This document shows positions 1 to 6,256 of a DNA stretch of 36,463 nt, in pieces. Under the pieces are notes generated by a model. It saw nothing but the letters and a program-made list of their open reading frames with translations, was not told the origin of the DNA and made no database searches. The stretch is from Bacteroidota bacterium. Its GTDB lineage: Bacteria > Bacteroidota > Bacteroidia > SXHM01. The translations under genes were made by a program, and so were the position numbers. The DNA is taken from the NCBI GenBank assembly GCA_947479755.1, contig CANKAM010000009.1, positions 1-36,463 on the forward strand, given 5' to 3'. Numbering within the stretch: the stretch's first letter is position 1; each line of letters opens with the position of its first letter.

Positions 1-1
1 A

Positions 2-133
2 TCGCTCTACGAAATTCTACAGATTTTGAGCATCTCAATTTTTGAGAAAACGCCCATAAACCAACTGTTTCAAGAAACTCAATTACAATATTTCAAAGAA
101 CAAAATCCTAATCAATTGAAAATGTGGGACTAA
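2..133 (+). CDS. IS4-family transposase, C-terminal end (partial at window edge)
   Basis: An open frame enters from the left edge and stops with TAA at 131-133, giving 43 residues. It includes the strings YEILQILSIS and FEKTPINQLF. This resembles the C-terminal tail of Bacteroidota IS4-type DDE transposases, which characteristically end with a YEILQILSIS-like stretch and a short variable tail. The catalytic DDE residues lie outside the window, so it cannot be told whether the element is intact. The outer end of the IS should lie shortly after the stop, in or near 134-168, but no terminal repeat could be identified because the other end is not visible. The family assignment rests on this short motif alone. 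Confidence 0.6.
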   Translation, partial: SLYEILQILSISIFEKTPINQLFQETQLQYFKEQNPNQLKMWD

Positions 134-168
134 TATCAAAACGCTAATGACCTAAATTAAGGAATAAA

Positions 169-777
169 TTGAGAGCATACAAGAGAGAAGATATACCTCA
201 GATACTTTTTAAGAATTCATTTCTAGAATTATTTTCAAATCCTACAGAAAAAAGAGCAGCCTTTTGGAATGTATCTCGCAATAAAAAAGAAAAATCTGAT
301 AAAAAAGAAAAAAACACACTATACAGCAGTGACTTTAGAGAAGTTAGCACAACAACGATGGAAGGTCATAAATTTGAAATTTTTGAATTGGTGTTACCAC
401 AAAAAAGTGAAATATCAAGACCTAGAACTGGTCATATAAAAGTGAAATCAAGATATATTGAGATAGATATTAGAATTGAATTTAACGGATATTCATCAAC
501 AACACTAGAAAACTTCACTCGTTTTTATTTAGGAGAAGATAATTATACTAATATAGAACAGCACGATTTATCTATCAAACTAAGTTTTCAATTAAATAAA
601 ATAGCAATGTTATTTAATAATAGTTTAGAGTTTGAGAAATGGATCGATAGCTTCATTCACAAAATAGACACTAACTACTCCATTGATTCCTATCTAGAAA
701 GAATAAACTGGGAAAACATTAACGCAATAATGATATCTACAATTAATTTCAATAAATCAAATACCCCGGTCAGCTGA
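169..777 (+). CDS. AT-rich orphan protein of unknown function
   Basis: This is a 202-residue open frame whose first possible start is TTG at 169. The frame is open back to a TGA at 148-150, and there is no ATG before residue 64. The product is rich in Lys, Ile, Asn and Ser, has no signal peptide or membrane segment, and matches no family I recognise. Near residues 42-55 it has a Lys/Glu-rich charged stretch. By eye the DNA is much more AT-rich than the genes to the right. It lies directly after the transposase end, so its N-terminus may have been cut by the insertion. Its last residues (TPVS) lie at the edge of the repeat element that follows. It is probably an acquired or remnant accessory gene. 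Reality of the reading frame is likely; the start is uncertain. Confidence 0.5.
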   Translation: MRAYKREDIPQILFKNSFLELFSNPTEKRAAFWNVSRNKKEKSDKKEKNTLYSSDFREVSTTTMEGHKFEIFELVLPQKSEISRPRTGHIKVKSRYIEIDIRIEFNGYSSTTLENFTRFYLGEDNYTNIEQHDLSIKLSFQLNKIAMLFNNSLEFEKWIDSFIHKIDTNYSIDSYLERINWENINAIMISTINFNKSNTPVS

Positions 778-1010
778 ATGTTCAACGCGTTTGCGCTAAG
801 CGGCATTTTTGGATTAAATAATTTGTTTTTTAAAGGTATCCAAGAGGGCTTTGCCGTTGTAATGCCGCTTAGAACATAGCCGAATTTGTAATTCGGCAAG
901 AAGAAGAGCTGAATGGCAAATTCCGCTCAGCAGAGTACTGCGTGTACTATATAAACCCCCGCTGTGCCCGTTGTGTGTGCTTTGTGGTAAAAAATCATTG
1001 CGTGTACTAC
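778..1010. repeat. Intergenic repeat element with nested inverted repeats
   Basis: No credible gene is seen here. CTAAGCGGCAT at 796-806 is matched by its reverse complement ATGCCGCTTAG at 862-872. This is followed at once by AACATA and a perfect 8-bp hairpin at 879-897 (GCCGAATT, loop TGT), then AAGAAGAAGAG. The AACATA-hairpin-AAGAAGAG layout recurs at 2879-2916 with a different stem. An 18-bp direct repeat beginning TGCGTGTACTA occurs at 939-956 and again at 999-1016. The minus-strand reading frame over this stretch has no supporting features. I do not know the element family. Confidence 0.55.
879..897. repeat. Hairpin copy 1 of the AACATA-stem-AAGAAGAG element
   Basis: GCCGAATT and AATTCGGC form a perfect 8-bp stem with a 3-nt loop. 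It is preceded by AACATA and followed by AAGAAGAAGAG. The same flanks bracket a different stem at 2884-2903. Confidence 0.7.
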
Positions 1011-1016
1011 CTAAAC
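939..1016. repeat. Direct repeat pair, TGCGTGTACTA type
   Basis: TGCGTGTACTATATAAAC at 939-956 and TGCGTGTACTACCTAAAC at 999-1016 agree at 16 of 18 positions and start exactly 60 bp apart. The second copy runs into the last codons of the minus-strand regulator gene (stop at 1011-1013). There are only two copies, so this is not an array. Confidence 0.6.
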
Positions 1017-1919
1017 ATCCAACACCAGTTTATACCCTATACCACGAATGTTTACAATCTTTATACTGGCATCGGCTTCCAGTTTCTTCCGCAGTTTTGA
1101 AATAAAAACATCCAGGGTGCGGCCCACATAATCACCATCGTCACCCCATACCTTATTCAGAATAACCTCGCGCTCAATGGTTGTGTTTGCAGCATTATAT
1201 AGCAACAGCAGCAAATCTGCTTCTTTGCTGCTCAGTTCAGTTTTCTGTTGCCCAAACAGAAGTTCTGTGGTCCGTTTATCAAAATAGTATTCGCCTATCG
1301 GTATCAAATTAGGATTGACTTCTGTTTCGGGTTTAGGCGCTCTCTTTCTTCTTAAAAATAACACAGCTGCCAGCAGTGCAATTAGCAACGTGATAAGTAT
1401 ATATTTTGCCTGAGCTGCCACAGCAAATAAGCCGGATGCAGTGGTTGAATTAGTGGGTTGCACTGTTGCATCATTTTCCTTTTTATCCATCAGGGTAAAT
1501 AAAAGGTTGTAACAAGATTTGGGTTGCGCTCTTGTTTGGCAAGGAACAATGCTCTCTTTCTCTAAATCGTTTATTTCATAGCTATACACTATCTCACCGC
1601 TGCCGCATTGCTCCACTTCCACGATATAGGCATTTGCCAGTTTGGTTTCCTTCATAACCCGCTCTACGGTGGCCACCAGTTCTTCGGGGTTAAATTCAAA
1701 TTCAGATTCCAATTGAATGCGGTACCGGTCCTTTTCCTTTACAATAGGTAATACCCGTGAGCTGCTGTCGTTAAAATTAAGCAATACCTGATGCCCTATC
1801 ATGCGCAACGCCACTTCTATATGTTGTTCGTTTTGTGTTTCCTGAGCTAAACTTGCCCAAGCAAACACTACTACCCCTGCAAAACTTAGCGCTGCAATTT
1901 TAAATTGACGTGAACCCAT
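1011..1919 (-). CDS. Membrane-tethered one-component regulator with C-terminal winged-helix DNA-binding domain
   Basis: This 302-residue protein starts with a hydrophobic signal or anchor segment (about residues 8-25). An extracytoplasmic region of about 145 residues with three Cys (105, 127, 136) follows, then a second membrane helix (about 173-189, followed by LRRKR) and a cytoplasmic OmpR/PhoB-type winged helix (about 206-300, ending in RGIGYKLVL). It has no receiver or kinase domain. The topology predicts that a signal outside the inner membrane directly controls a DNA-binding domain, as in ToxR/CadC but with the DNA-binding domain at the C-terminus. It is transcribed away from the TonB-C protein gene at 2055. 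The shared gap contains phased TTTACAT repeats, a plausible operator. A TAATTTTG box ends 4 nt before its ATG. The domain assignment is firm; the target and signal are inferred or unknown. Confidence 0.85.
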   Translation of the reverse strand: MGSRQFKIAALSFAGVVVFAWASLAQETQNEQHIEVALRMIGHQVLLNFNDSSSRVLPIVKEKDRYRIQLESEFEFNPEELVATVERVMKETKLANAYIVEVEQCGSGEIVYSYEINDLEKESIVPCQTRAQPKSCYNLLFTLMDKKENDATVQPTNSTTASGLFAVAAQAKYILITLLIALLAAVLFLRRKRAPKPETEVNPNLIPIGEYYFDKRTTELLFGQQKTELSSKEADLLLLLYNAANTTIEREVILNKVWGDDGDYVGRTLDVFISKLRKKLEADASIKIVNIRGIGYKLVLDV

Positions 1920-1923
1920 GCAG

Positions 1924-1931
1924 CAAAATTA
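1924..1931 (-). promoter_or_regulatory. Predicted -7 box (TAATTTTG) of the regulator gene
   Basis: On the minus strand TAATTTTG matches the Bacteroidota consensus TAnnTTTG. Only CTGC separates it from the ATG at 1919, so the mRNA should have almost no leader. Confidence 0.55.
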
Positions 1932-1957
1932 TTCGATTCTAATACCCGTTATACTAT

Positions 1958-1996
1958 TTTACATTTAATTTACATCAATTTACATTCGTTTTACCT
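1958..1996 (+). promoter_or_regulatory. Phased direct-repeat operator, four TTTACAT-like units
   Basis: TTTACAT occurs at 1958-1964, 1969-1975 and 1979-1985, and TTTACCT at 1990-1996. The starts are spaced 11, 10 and 11 bp, about one helical turn. OmpR/PhoB-family winged helices typically bind 7-bp direct repeats with 4-bp AT-rich spacers on one face of DNA. The array lies between a gene for just such a regulator and its divergent neighbour. It ends 19 bp before that neighbour's -7 box, where an activator could replace a weak -33 element. Binding is inferred from pattern and position. Confidence 0.6.
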
Positions 1997-2015
1997 TAAA
2001 AGCTCTTCGATGCTA

Positions 2016-2023
2016 TAGTTTTG
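2016..2023 (+). promoter_or_regulatory. Predicted -7 box (TAGTTTTG) of the TonB-C protein gene
   Basis: TAGTTTTG matches TAnnTTTG and leaves a leader of about 25-30 nt before the ATG at 2055. No clear TTTG -33 element is visible at the expected distance. Instead the last TTTACCT repeat of the operator sits there, which fits activator-dependent transcription. Confidence 0.55.
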
Positions 2024-2054
2024 TTGGAAATTAAATAATCAAAAATAAAAAACT

Positions 2055-2852
2055 ATGAAAAAGAGCACTTTATTCCTATTCAGCCTGATCACCACCACTG
2101 CATTTGCTTATTTGAATTGGGGCAATTCAGCACCTGTTAAACAAGAGAAATCAAGCTGCGCACCTGTTTGTTTCGATACGCATTATTTCAAAAAATTGAT
2201 TCCGAAGCCGAAAAAGGAACTGTTTTACGATTTCGGTCCTCGCTTTATTATGACTATTACCAAGGATGAGCTTAATAAGGTTTTATCATTTCATGATATT
2301 ATTTCGGAAAAAGAGATGGGGTCAGTGTCTTATTCTTCGGTTAGCATCACTCTGCTTGACGACCACTACAATACCATAATCAAAGAAACCGGAAGAGGTG
2401 CGGTGTTTACTCCGGCACAACTTGCGCTACTCCAATCACTCGACTACTCTTCTGATTTGGTAATAAGAGCCGACTACCAAATAAAGAGCTGGGTAACCAA
2501 TGAATTTCAATCCGATTATACCACTCCTCATTTTACCGTTGTGCCTGAAAAGGAAGCGGTTTACATCGATGGGAAAGAGAGACTACTTTCTTATGTAACC
2601 AACAACACTAAAGAATTTCTGTCCATTGTTGATCAGGATAAAGTGCAGTCGGGCAAAGTACGGTTTACCATTACCCAAGACGGAAAAATCTCAGGCGTTT
2701 CCCTCGAATCATCATCGGGGTATCCAACCTACGATTTAAAAATAATTGAACTGGTTACCAATATGCCGGGCATTTGGGTGCCCGCAACAAATTCAAAAGG
2801 TGAGAAAGTGGAGCAACGGTTTGTATTATCATTTGGCAATATGGGTTGTTAA
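2055..2852 (+). CDS. Secreted protein with C-terminal TonB-like domain
   Basis: This 265-residue protein begins MKKSTLFLFSLITTTAFAY, a signal peptide. The middle region (about 40-190) is unrecognised. The last 65 or so residues (KVRFTITQDGKISGV, SSSGYPTYD, then MPGIWVPATNSKGEKVEQRF) follow the pattern of the TonB C-terminal domain. Unlike true TonB it has no N-terminal cytoplasmic or transmembrane anchor and no long Pro-rich linker, so energy transduction is unlikely. Such stand-alone domains in Bacteroidota are usually annotated as energy transducer TonB but their function is generally unproven. It is divergent from the membrane regulator at 1011-1919 and is its most likely target. Cys residues at 35, 39 and 265 could form disulfides. 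A copy of the hairpin element follows its stop. Confidence 0.75.
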   Translation: MKKSTLFLFSLITTTAFAYLNWGNSAPVKQEKSSCAPVCFDTHYFKKLIPKPKKELFYDFGPRFIMTITKDELNKVLSFHDIISEKEMGSVSYSSVSITLLDDHYNTIIKETGRGAVFTPAQLALLQSLDYSSDLVIRADYQIKSWVTNEFQSDYTTPHFTVVPEKEAVYIDGKERLLSYVTNNTKEFLSIVDQDKVQSGKVRFTITQDGKISGVSLESSSGYPTYDLKIIELVTNMPGIWVPATNSKGEKVEQRFVLSFGNMGC

Positions 2853-2883
2853 GCATATCGCTTAGAATTGCGCTTGCAACATA

Positions 2884-2903
2884 GCCCCGCCAAAGAGCGG
2901 GGC
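2884..2903. repeat. Hairpin copy 2 of the AACATA-stem-AAGAAGAG element
   Basis: GCCCCGC and GCGGGGC pair over a 6-nt loop (CAAAGA). AACATA precedes it and AAAGAAGAAGAG follows, as in the copy at 879-897, while the inner stem bases differ but remain fully paired. It lies 31 bp after the TonB-C protein stop and may also act as a terminator there, although there is no clean T-run after it. Confidence 0.65.
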
Positions 2904-2939
2904 AAAGAAGAAGAGTAGAATTGCAACGCCAAAGTACAG

Positions 2940-2967
2940 TTTGAAATAAAAGAATTGTATAATTTTG
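2940..2967 (+). promoter_or_regulatory. Predicted promoter of the small lipoprotein gene
   Basis: TAATTTTG at 2960-2967 matches the TAnnTTTG box. TTTG at 2940-2943 is a possible -33 element, at a slightly short 16-nt spacing. Four bases separate the box from the ATG at 2972. Confidence 0.5.
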
Positions 2968-2971
2968 GGCT

Positions 2972-3241
2972 ATGGCCAACCAATATCGAAACTACCTTAT
3001 TGCTGCATCCGCAACTGCTCTGTTCCTGTTTGCTGCCTGCGAGGGAAATCTTAATCAGCGAATTGGTAACGTTTCAGAAACAATTAAAAAAGTAGATTCT
3101 GCAGAGGAGAATGTATCAAAAGGCGTTACAGAATTCTCAGAAGGAGTGGAAGGTTATGTGGACACAACTGTCTATAGAAAAGACAGCAATAGTATTTGGC
3201 AAAAGAAAGAAGACAGGCAGGAAACGAAGGAAATAAAATAG
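2972..3241 (+). CDS. Small predicted lipoprotein
   Basis: This 89-residue protein has a lipoprotein signal: a short polar N-terminus, a hydrophobic core and the lipobox LFAAC, with Cys at residue 23 as the expected lipidated residue. The mature part is hydrophilic, rich in Glu, Lys, Ser and Val, with no recognised domain. It includes a coiled-coil-like stretch (about 29-60) spaced like the small helical repeats of Lpp-type or apolipoprotein-like proteins. It sits 119 bp after the TonB-C protein but has its own TAATTTTG box. It is convergent with the YjjG-type gene, with one base between the two stops. Lipidation is a good prediction; function is unknown. Confidence 0.7.
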   Translation: MANQYRNYLIAASATALFLFAACEGNLNQRIGNVSETIKKVDSAEENVSKGVTEFSEGVEGYVDTTVYRKDSNSIWQKKEDRQETKEIK

Positions 3242-3242
3242 C

Positions 3243-3938
3243 TCAAAGAAATCCCTTCAACTCCTCCAGTGAGGCAATCTCATAAGTTATCTTTTCACCG
3301 TGCGCAACATTGCCGGGGTTAAAGTAAACTGAGTCAATACCGGTTTGCCTTGCTCCTACACAATCAATCTCCAGATGGTCGCCTATCATAATACTTTCTT
3401 TGCGTTTGGCGCCTGCAAGCTTTAGTGAGTAGCGGAAAATTTCGGGTGTTGGTTTTTTATGTCCTGCCCTTTCTGATGTAATAATGTGTTCAAAAAAATG
3501 CGCAATGCCTGAGCTGTGCATTTTTATATGCTGCACTTCTTCAAAACCATTGGTAATAATGTGCAGCGTGTATTTTTCGTTCAGGTATTCAAGCGTTTCA
3601 ATAGCGTTGGGCAGCAAACCTATTTTGCGCGGACTGTGGTCAACATAGTCATTGCCTATGCTGATGGCCAGTTGCTTATTATCAATACCAAAACGGGTAA
3701 GCGTATCGTAAAAACGAATGTAGCGCAGCGTTTCTTTATCCAGATTACCGAGGCGGTAGTTTTCCCAGTAATGGGCATTTATCTCGTGATAGATTTTGTA
3801 AAAACTTTCAAAAGAAGGAATACCCGCTTCTGTCAGTTTCTGATGCGCAAAAATCTCCTGAAGCGTTTCGTGCGAGTTTTTGTCAAAATCCCAAAGGGTT
3901 CTGTCAAGGTCAAAGAAAATATGGCGGTAGGTTTTCAA
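3243..3938 (-). CDS. yjjG: HAD-superfamily pyrimidine 5'-nucleotidase, YjjG type
   Basis: This 231-residue cytoplasmic phosphatase carries all the HAD motifs. DLDRT starts at Asp10, giving the nucleophile and general acid Asp10 and Asp12. Further along come ITNGF (motif II), the Lys in KKPTPEIF (motif III) and MIGDHLEIDCVGA (motif IV). The opening HIFFDLDRTLWDF is typical of the YjjG family, which dephosphorylates non-canonical and ordinary pyrimidine nucleoside monophosphates and is thought to clean the nucleotide pool. The apparent start is TTG at 3938, since no ATG is in reach before the conserved HIFFDLD block. Its upstream flank carries the double-hairpin repeat at 3964-4030. Substrate preference is inferred from the family. 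Confidence 0.85.
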   Translation of the reverse strand: MKTYRHIFFDLDRTLWDFDKNSHETLQEIFAHQKLTEAGIPSFESFYKIYHEINAHYWENYRLGNLDKETLRYIRFYDTLTRFGIDNKQLAISIGNDYVDHSPRKIGLLPNAIETLEYLNEKYTLHIITNGFEEVQHIKMHSSGIAHFFEHIITSERAGHKKPTPEIFRYSLKLAGAKRKESIMIGDHLEIDCVGARQTGIDSVYFNPGNVAHGEKITYEIASLEELKGFL

Positions 3939-3963
3939 TGCGGGAGTAAAAATAGAGATTGAA

Positions 3964-4030
3964 ACGTCACCCTGAATTTATTTCAGGGTCTTAATTAAGA
4001 AGAGATGCTGAAACAAGTTCAGCATGACGT
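3964..4030. repeat. Double-hairpin repeat with ACGTCA inverted ends
   Basis: The element is bounded by ACGTCA (3964-3969) and TGACGT (4025-4030). Inside are two 8-bp stem-loops, each with a 5-nt loop: ACCCTGAA/TTCAGGGT (3969-3989) and ATGCTGAA/TTCAGCAT (4005-4025). The two stems share the TGAA/TTCA inner half. It fills the gap between two minus-strand genes. The layout resembles small palindromic dispersed repeats (REP or MITE-like) common in Bacteroidota. It may also terminate transcripts of the gene to its right. Confidence 0.65.
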
Positions 4031-4036
4031 AAGAAA

Positions 4037-4516
4037 TCAGAAAATAACTACTGCCGAAGAAAGTATCAGCGACCACAGCACTACAGAAGCACAAAGGTAA
4101 CCCACCACTCTGCGCGGGCTGCGGAAATAACGGGCAGCTATTAATGTGCCTACCGGAATTGATAAAAGAGTTGGAGTAAGCAATGCAATACCTACCAAAC
4201 CAAAACGTCTAACCGTAATAACAATCAATTTATTCTGCCAGGTGAAAACTTTTTTACGCTCGGGCAGCAATTCATCTTCCTCGCTTCTGCGGTTTATCCC
4301 AAACAAAAAGAACATCTGATTTTTATAAGTAGTAATCCACTGTGCAATGTATTTGCTGCCGTAAAAGAAAAACAACACGCCTAAAATTCCGCCTGTTGTT
4401 GTGGTAAGAACTGTTTGAAGGTAGTTGAGGTCGTAACCCAATGCTGCAAAAGGCGAAGCTGCGAACTTAAGCGAGCTTACAAATGCGAGCGATAATAACT
4501 TGAGTAACTGTTCCAA
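4037..4516 (-). CDS. Small integral membrane protein, function unknown
   Basis: This 159-residue protein has about three to four membrane segments. One is around residues 33-52 (TTGGILGVLFFFYGS) and another around 106-127 (GLVGIALLTPTLLSIPVGTLIA), with a C-terminal one (about 137-158). A charged cytoplasmic-looking loop with RRSEEDELLPERKK lies between them. The GIALLTP...IPVGTLIA stretch, with helix-breaking prolines, is reminiscent of the small multidrug-export/DedA-like membrane families, but the match is too loose to assign. The start is TTG at 4516, with no nearby ATG in frame. It is separated from upp upstream by about 108 bp in which nothing clear is seen. No function is proposed. Confidence 0.6.
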   Translation of the reverse strand: MEQLLKLLSLAFVSSLKFAASPFAALGYDLNYLQTVLTTTTGGILGVLFFFYGSKYIAQWITTYKNQMFFLFGINRRSEEDELLPERKKVFTWQNKLIVITVRRFGLVGIALLTPTLLSIPVGTLIAARYFRSPRRVVGYLCASVVLWSLILSSAVVIF

Positions 4517-4624
4517 CTGGTTGCTGTTTTTTTGAAAAGGATGCCAATTTTAACGCACAATTACCCCATTCGTTCTGATTTTCGATGAACGGCTGAAATC
4601 TTAGTGCAGGATGTGGATTATGGC

Positions 4625-5272
4625 TTAAATCTTATCTCCGAAGGCAAGATCTCCAGCATCGCCCAGACCCGGAACAATGTAGGACTGTGCGGTGAGTTCC
4701 TCATCTACTGCGCCAATCCATATTGTTATATTGGAGGGCATGTGCATCTTCACGTAATTCACGGCTTCGGCACTGGCAATAAGCGCCACAATGTGTGTGT
4801 GCCTTGGAATTCCGCGGTGTATCATGGCTTTGTATGAAAGAACTAACGAAGTTCCGGTTGCCAGCATGGGGTCACAGAGAATAAGCGTTTTATCCTGCAA
4901 CGAAGGACAGGCAAGATATTCCACATGCACATCAAAGGTTCCGTCTTTATGGTGTCTGCGGTAGGCAGAAATAAAACTGTTCTCGGCACCGTCAAAGTAG
5001 TTGAGCATGCCGTTGTGCATTGGCAAACCTGCACGAAGTATGGTTCCCAAAACAGGTTGTTCAACCAGATTAGGAACAGATGCCACGCCCAAAGGTGTGG
5101 TTATGTCTTTGTTTTTCCACTCCAAGGTCTTGCTTATTTCGTAAGCGAAAATTTCACCTAAGCGTTCTAAGTTTCTGCGAAAGCGCAGACGGTCGGTATG
5201 AATTTCAACATTGCGTAATTCGCCAATGAACTGGTCAACTAATGAGTTGCGGTTGCCTAATATATTTATCAT
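4625..5272 (-). CDS. upp: Uracil phosphoribosyltransferase
   Basis: This 215-residue protein converts uracil and PRPP to UMP (pyrimidine salvage, cytoplasm). The PRPP-binding loop LILCDPMLATGTS is at about 130-142, and the uracil-site signature GLGDAGDLAFG is at the C-terminus. TILRAGLPM is the PRPP/phosphate region. I chose ATG at 5272 (MINILGNRNS) over a longer frame beginning at 5332, because the extra 20 residues are not family-like. Length then fits the family (about 208-217 residues). It is a single gene between the FemAB-like gene (70 bp away) and the small membrane protein; no strong promoter box was found upstream. Confidence 0.93.
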   Translation of the reverse strand: MINILGNRNSLVDQFIGELRNVEIHTDRLRFRRNLERLGEIFAYEISKTLEWKNKDITTPLGVASVPNLVEQPVLGTILRAGLPMHNGMLNYFDGAENSFISAYRRHHKDGTFDVHVEYLACPSLQDKTLILCDPMLATGTSLVLSYKAMIHRGIPRHTHIVALIASAEAVNYVKMHMPSNITIWIGAVDEELTAQSYIVPGLGDAGDLAFGDKI

Positions 5273-5341
5273 AAGTTTTGTTTTTCTGAGATGGTGAAAA
5301 TAGATATTTATCGCTTTCCGCTGCAATGACAAGAATCATGT

Positions 5342-6256
5342 TTACCGTTTCAACATATTAACCGGAAAGGGCAGCCTGTTGATTTTTACCTGCGGATAAA
5401 CACATTCTTTGGAACCAAAACTTTTATAAAAACGTGCAAGATTCACATCGTTTGAACCTTCAAAATCAAGTGTAATATTCTTCCCTGAATTTTGTTTGAT
5501 AAATGAATCAATCAGAAGAGGCATAGCGTTCAGATTTTTTCCTTCCTCACTTAAACCCGAAAACAGAAAAATAACCTTGTTATTGCTCTCAATAAAAAAT
5601 GCTCCTGCACATAGTTCATTCTTTTTGTTTAGTACATGTATTATTTGTGCCTTCCCCCTGTGAATTGCCTGATGCATCAATGTTGTCAGCGTTTTGTAAT
5701 CACGCTCTTTCAGGTTTGATAGACTTGCTCCGCGGTTTTCCCTAAAGAGTTTTATAACCGATTCTGGCTGATTAACGAACACTGTTTGCAGTTTGTTACC
5801 CTGCGCTTTTTTAAGATTGCGTTTCAGGTTGTCGGAATAGTTCTTTGCAATGGTTTCATACGATTCAATTAAATCCAACTCGTGAGTAAGATTCTTTTTA
5901 ATTGAAGAACTGGAAAGATTAGAAAGATTGAACGTGTTGAGATTTATCTCAATAAACTGAAACTGCGTTGGAATAGCGTCCAAAAACTTTTGCACCAAAT
6001 CCGCATCTGATTTTTCAGCAGAAAAAACGCCTAATTGCTGCGTAAAGAAAGGCTGATACAAATACCTGACGCTATACTTCTTTCGCCATGTCAGCGGCAT
6101 CACACTTTTGTAATCATCCTTTACCAAGGCATCCCATCCGGGCGAAACAATATCCAGATACCATGAATAAGCATAGACGATTCCGTTAAAAGAACGGGCT
6201 ATGCATTCGTCCCATTTTCTGCGGTCAATATTTTGATTGGAAAGATATTGAATCAT
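5342..6256 (-). CDS. FemAB/GNAT-like acyl- or aminoacyltransferase
   Basis: This 304-residue soluble protein has the two-lobed GNAT architecture seen in FemAB and BioF2-like (Acetyltransf_6) proteins. Features include the N-terminal RKWDECIARSFNG and YAYSWYLDIV, a central basic stretch (SDNLKRNLKKAQGN), and a C-terminal GNAT core with FFIESNNKVIFLFSGLSEEGKNLNAMPLLIDSFI and LDFEGSNDVNLARFYKSFGS. The family transfers acyl or amino-acyl groups to peptidoglycan precursors or surface sugars. Its ATG overlaps the stop of the polysaccharide deacetylase-like gene by one base (TGATG), implying translational coupling, so a surface glycan or peptide substrate is the natural guess. No substrate can be named. 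Confidence 0.7.
   Translation of the reverse strand: MIQYLSNQNIDRRKWDECIARSFNGIVYAYSWYLDIVSPGWDALVKDDYKSVMPLTWRKKYSVRYLYQPFFTQQLGVFSAEKSDADLVQKFLDAIPTQFQFIEINLNTFNLSNLSSSSIKKNLTHELDLIESYETIAKNYSDNLKRNLKKAQGNKLQTVFVNQPESVIKLFRENRGASLSNLKERDYKTLTTLMHQAIHRGKAQIIHVLNKKNELCAGAFFIESNNKVIFLFSGLSEEGKNLNAMPLLIDSFIKQNSGKNITLDFEGSNDVNLARFYKSFGSKECVYPQVKINRLPFPVNMLKR

Noticed and set aside
690-899. 69-codon minus-strand frame with a hydrophobic C-terminus
   Set aside because: It overlaps the 3' end of the orphan gene and the inverted-repeat element, and its codons are dictated by the repeat. No start signal or family support was seen.
939-1016. Possible CRISPR-like repeat pair
   Set aside because: There are only two imperfect copies, no third unit and no cas genes. 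The second copy overlaps a coding region.
2884-2903. Simple rho-independent terminator after the TonB-C gene
   Set aside because: The stem is strong but is followed by AAAGAAGAAGAG rather than a T-run on the plus strand. The shared flanks with the hairpin at 879-897 point to a repeat element instead.
3516-3962. 148-codon plus-strand frame opposite yjjG
   Set aside because: It is an antisense shadow; the minus-strand frame has all four HAD motifs.
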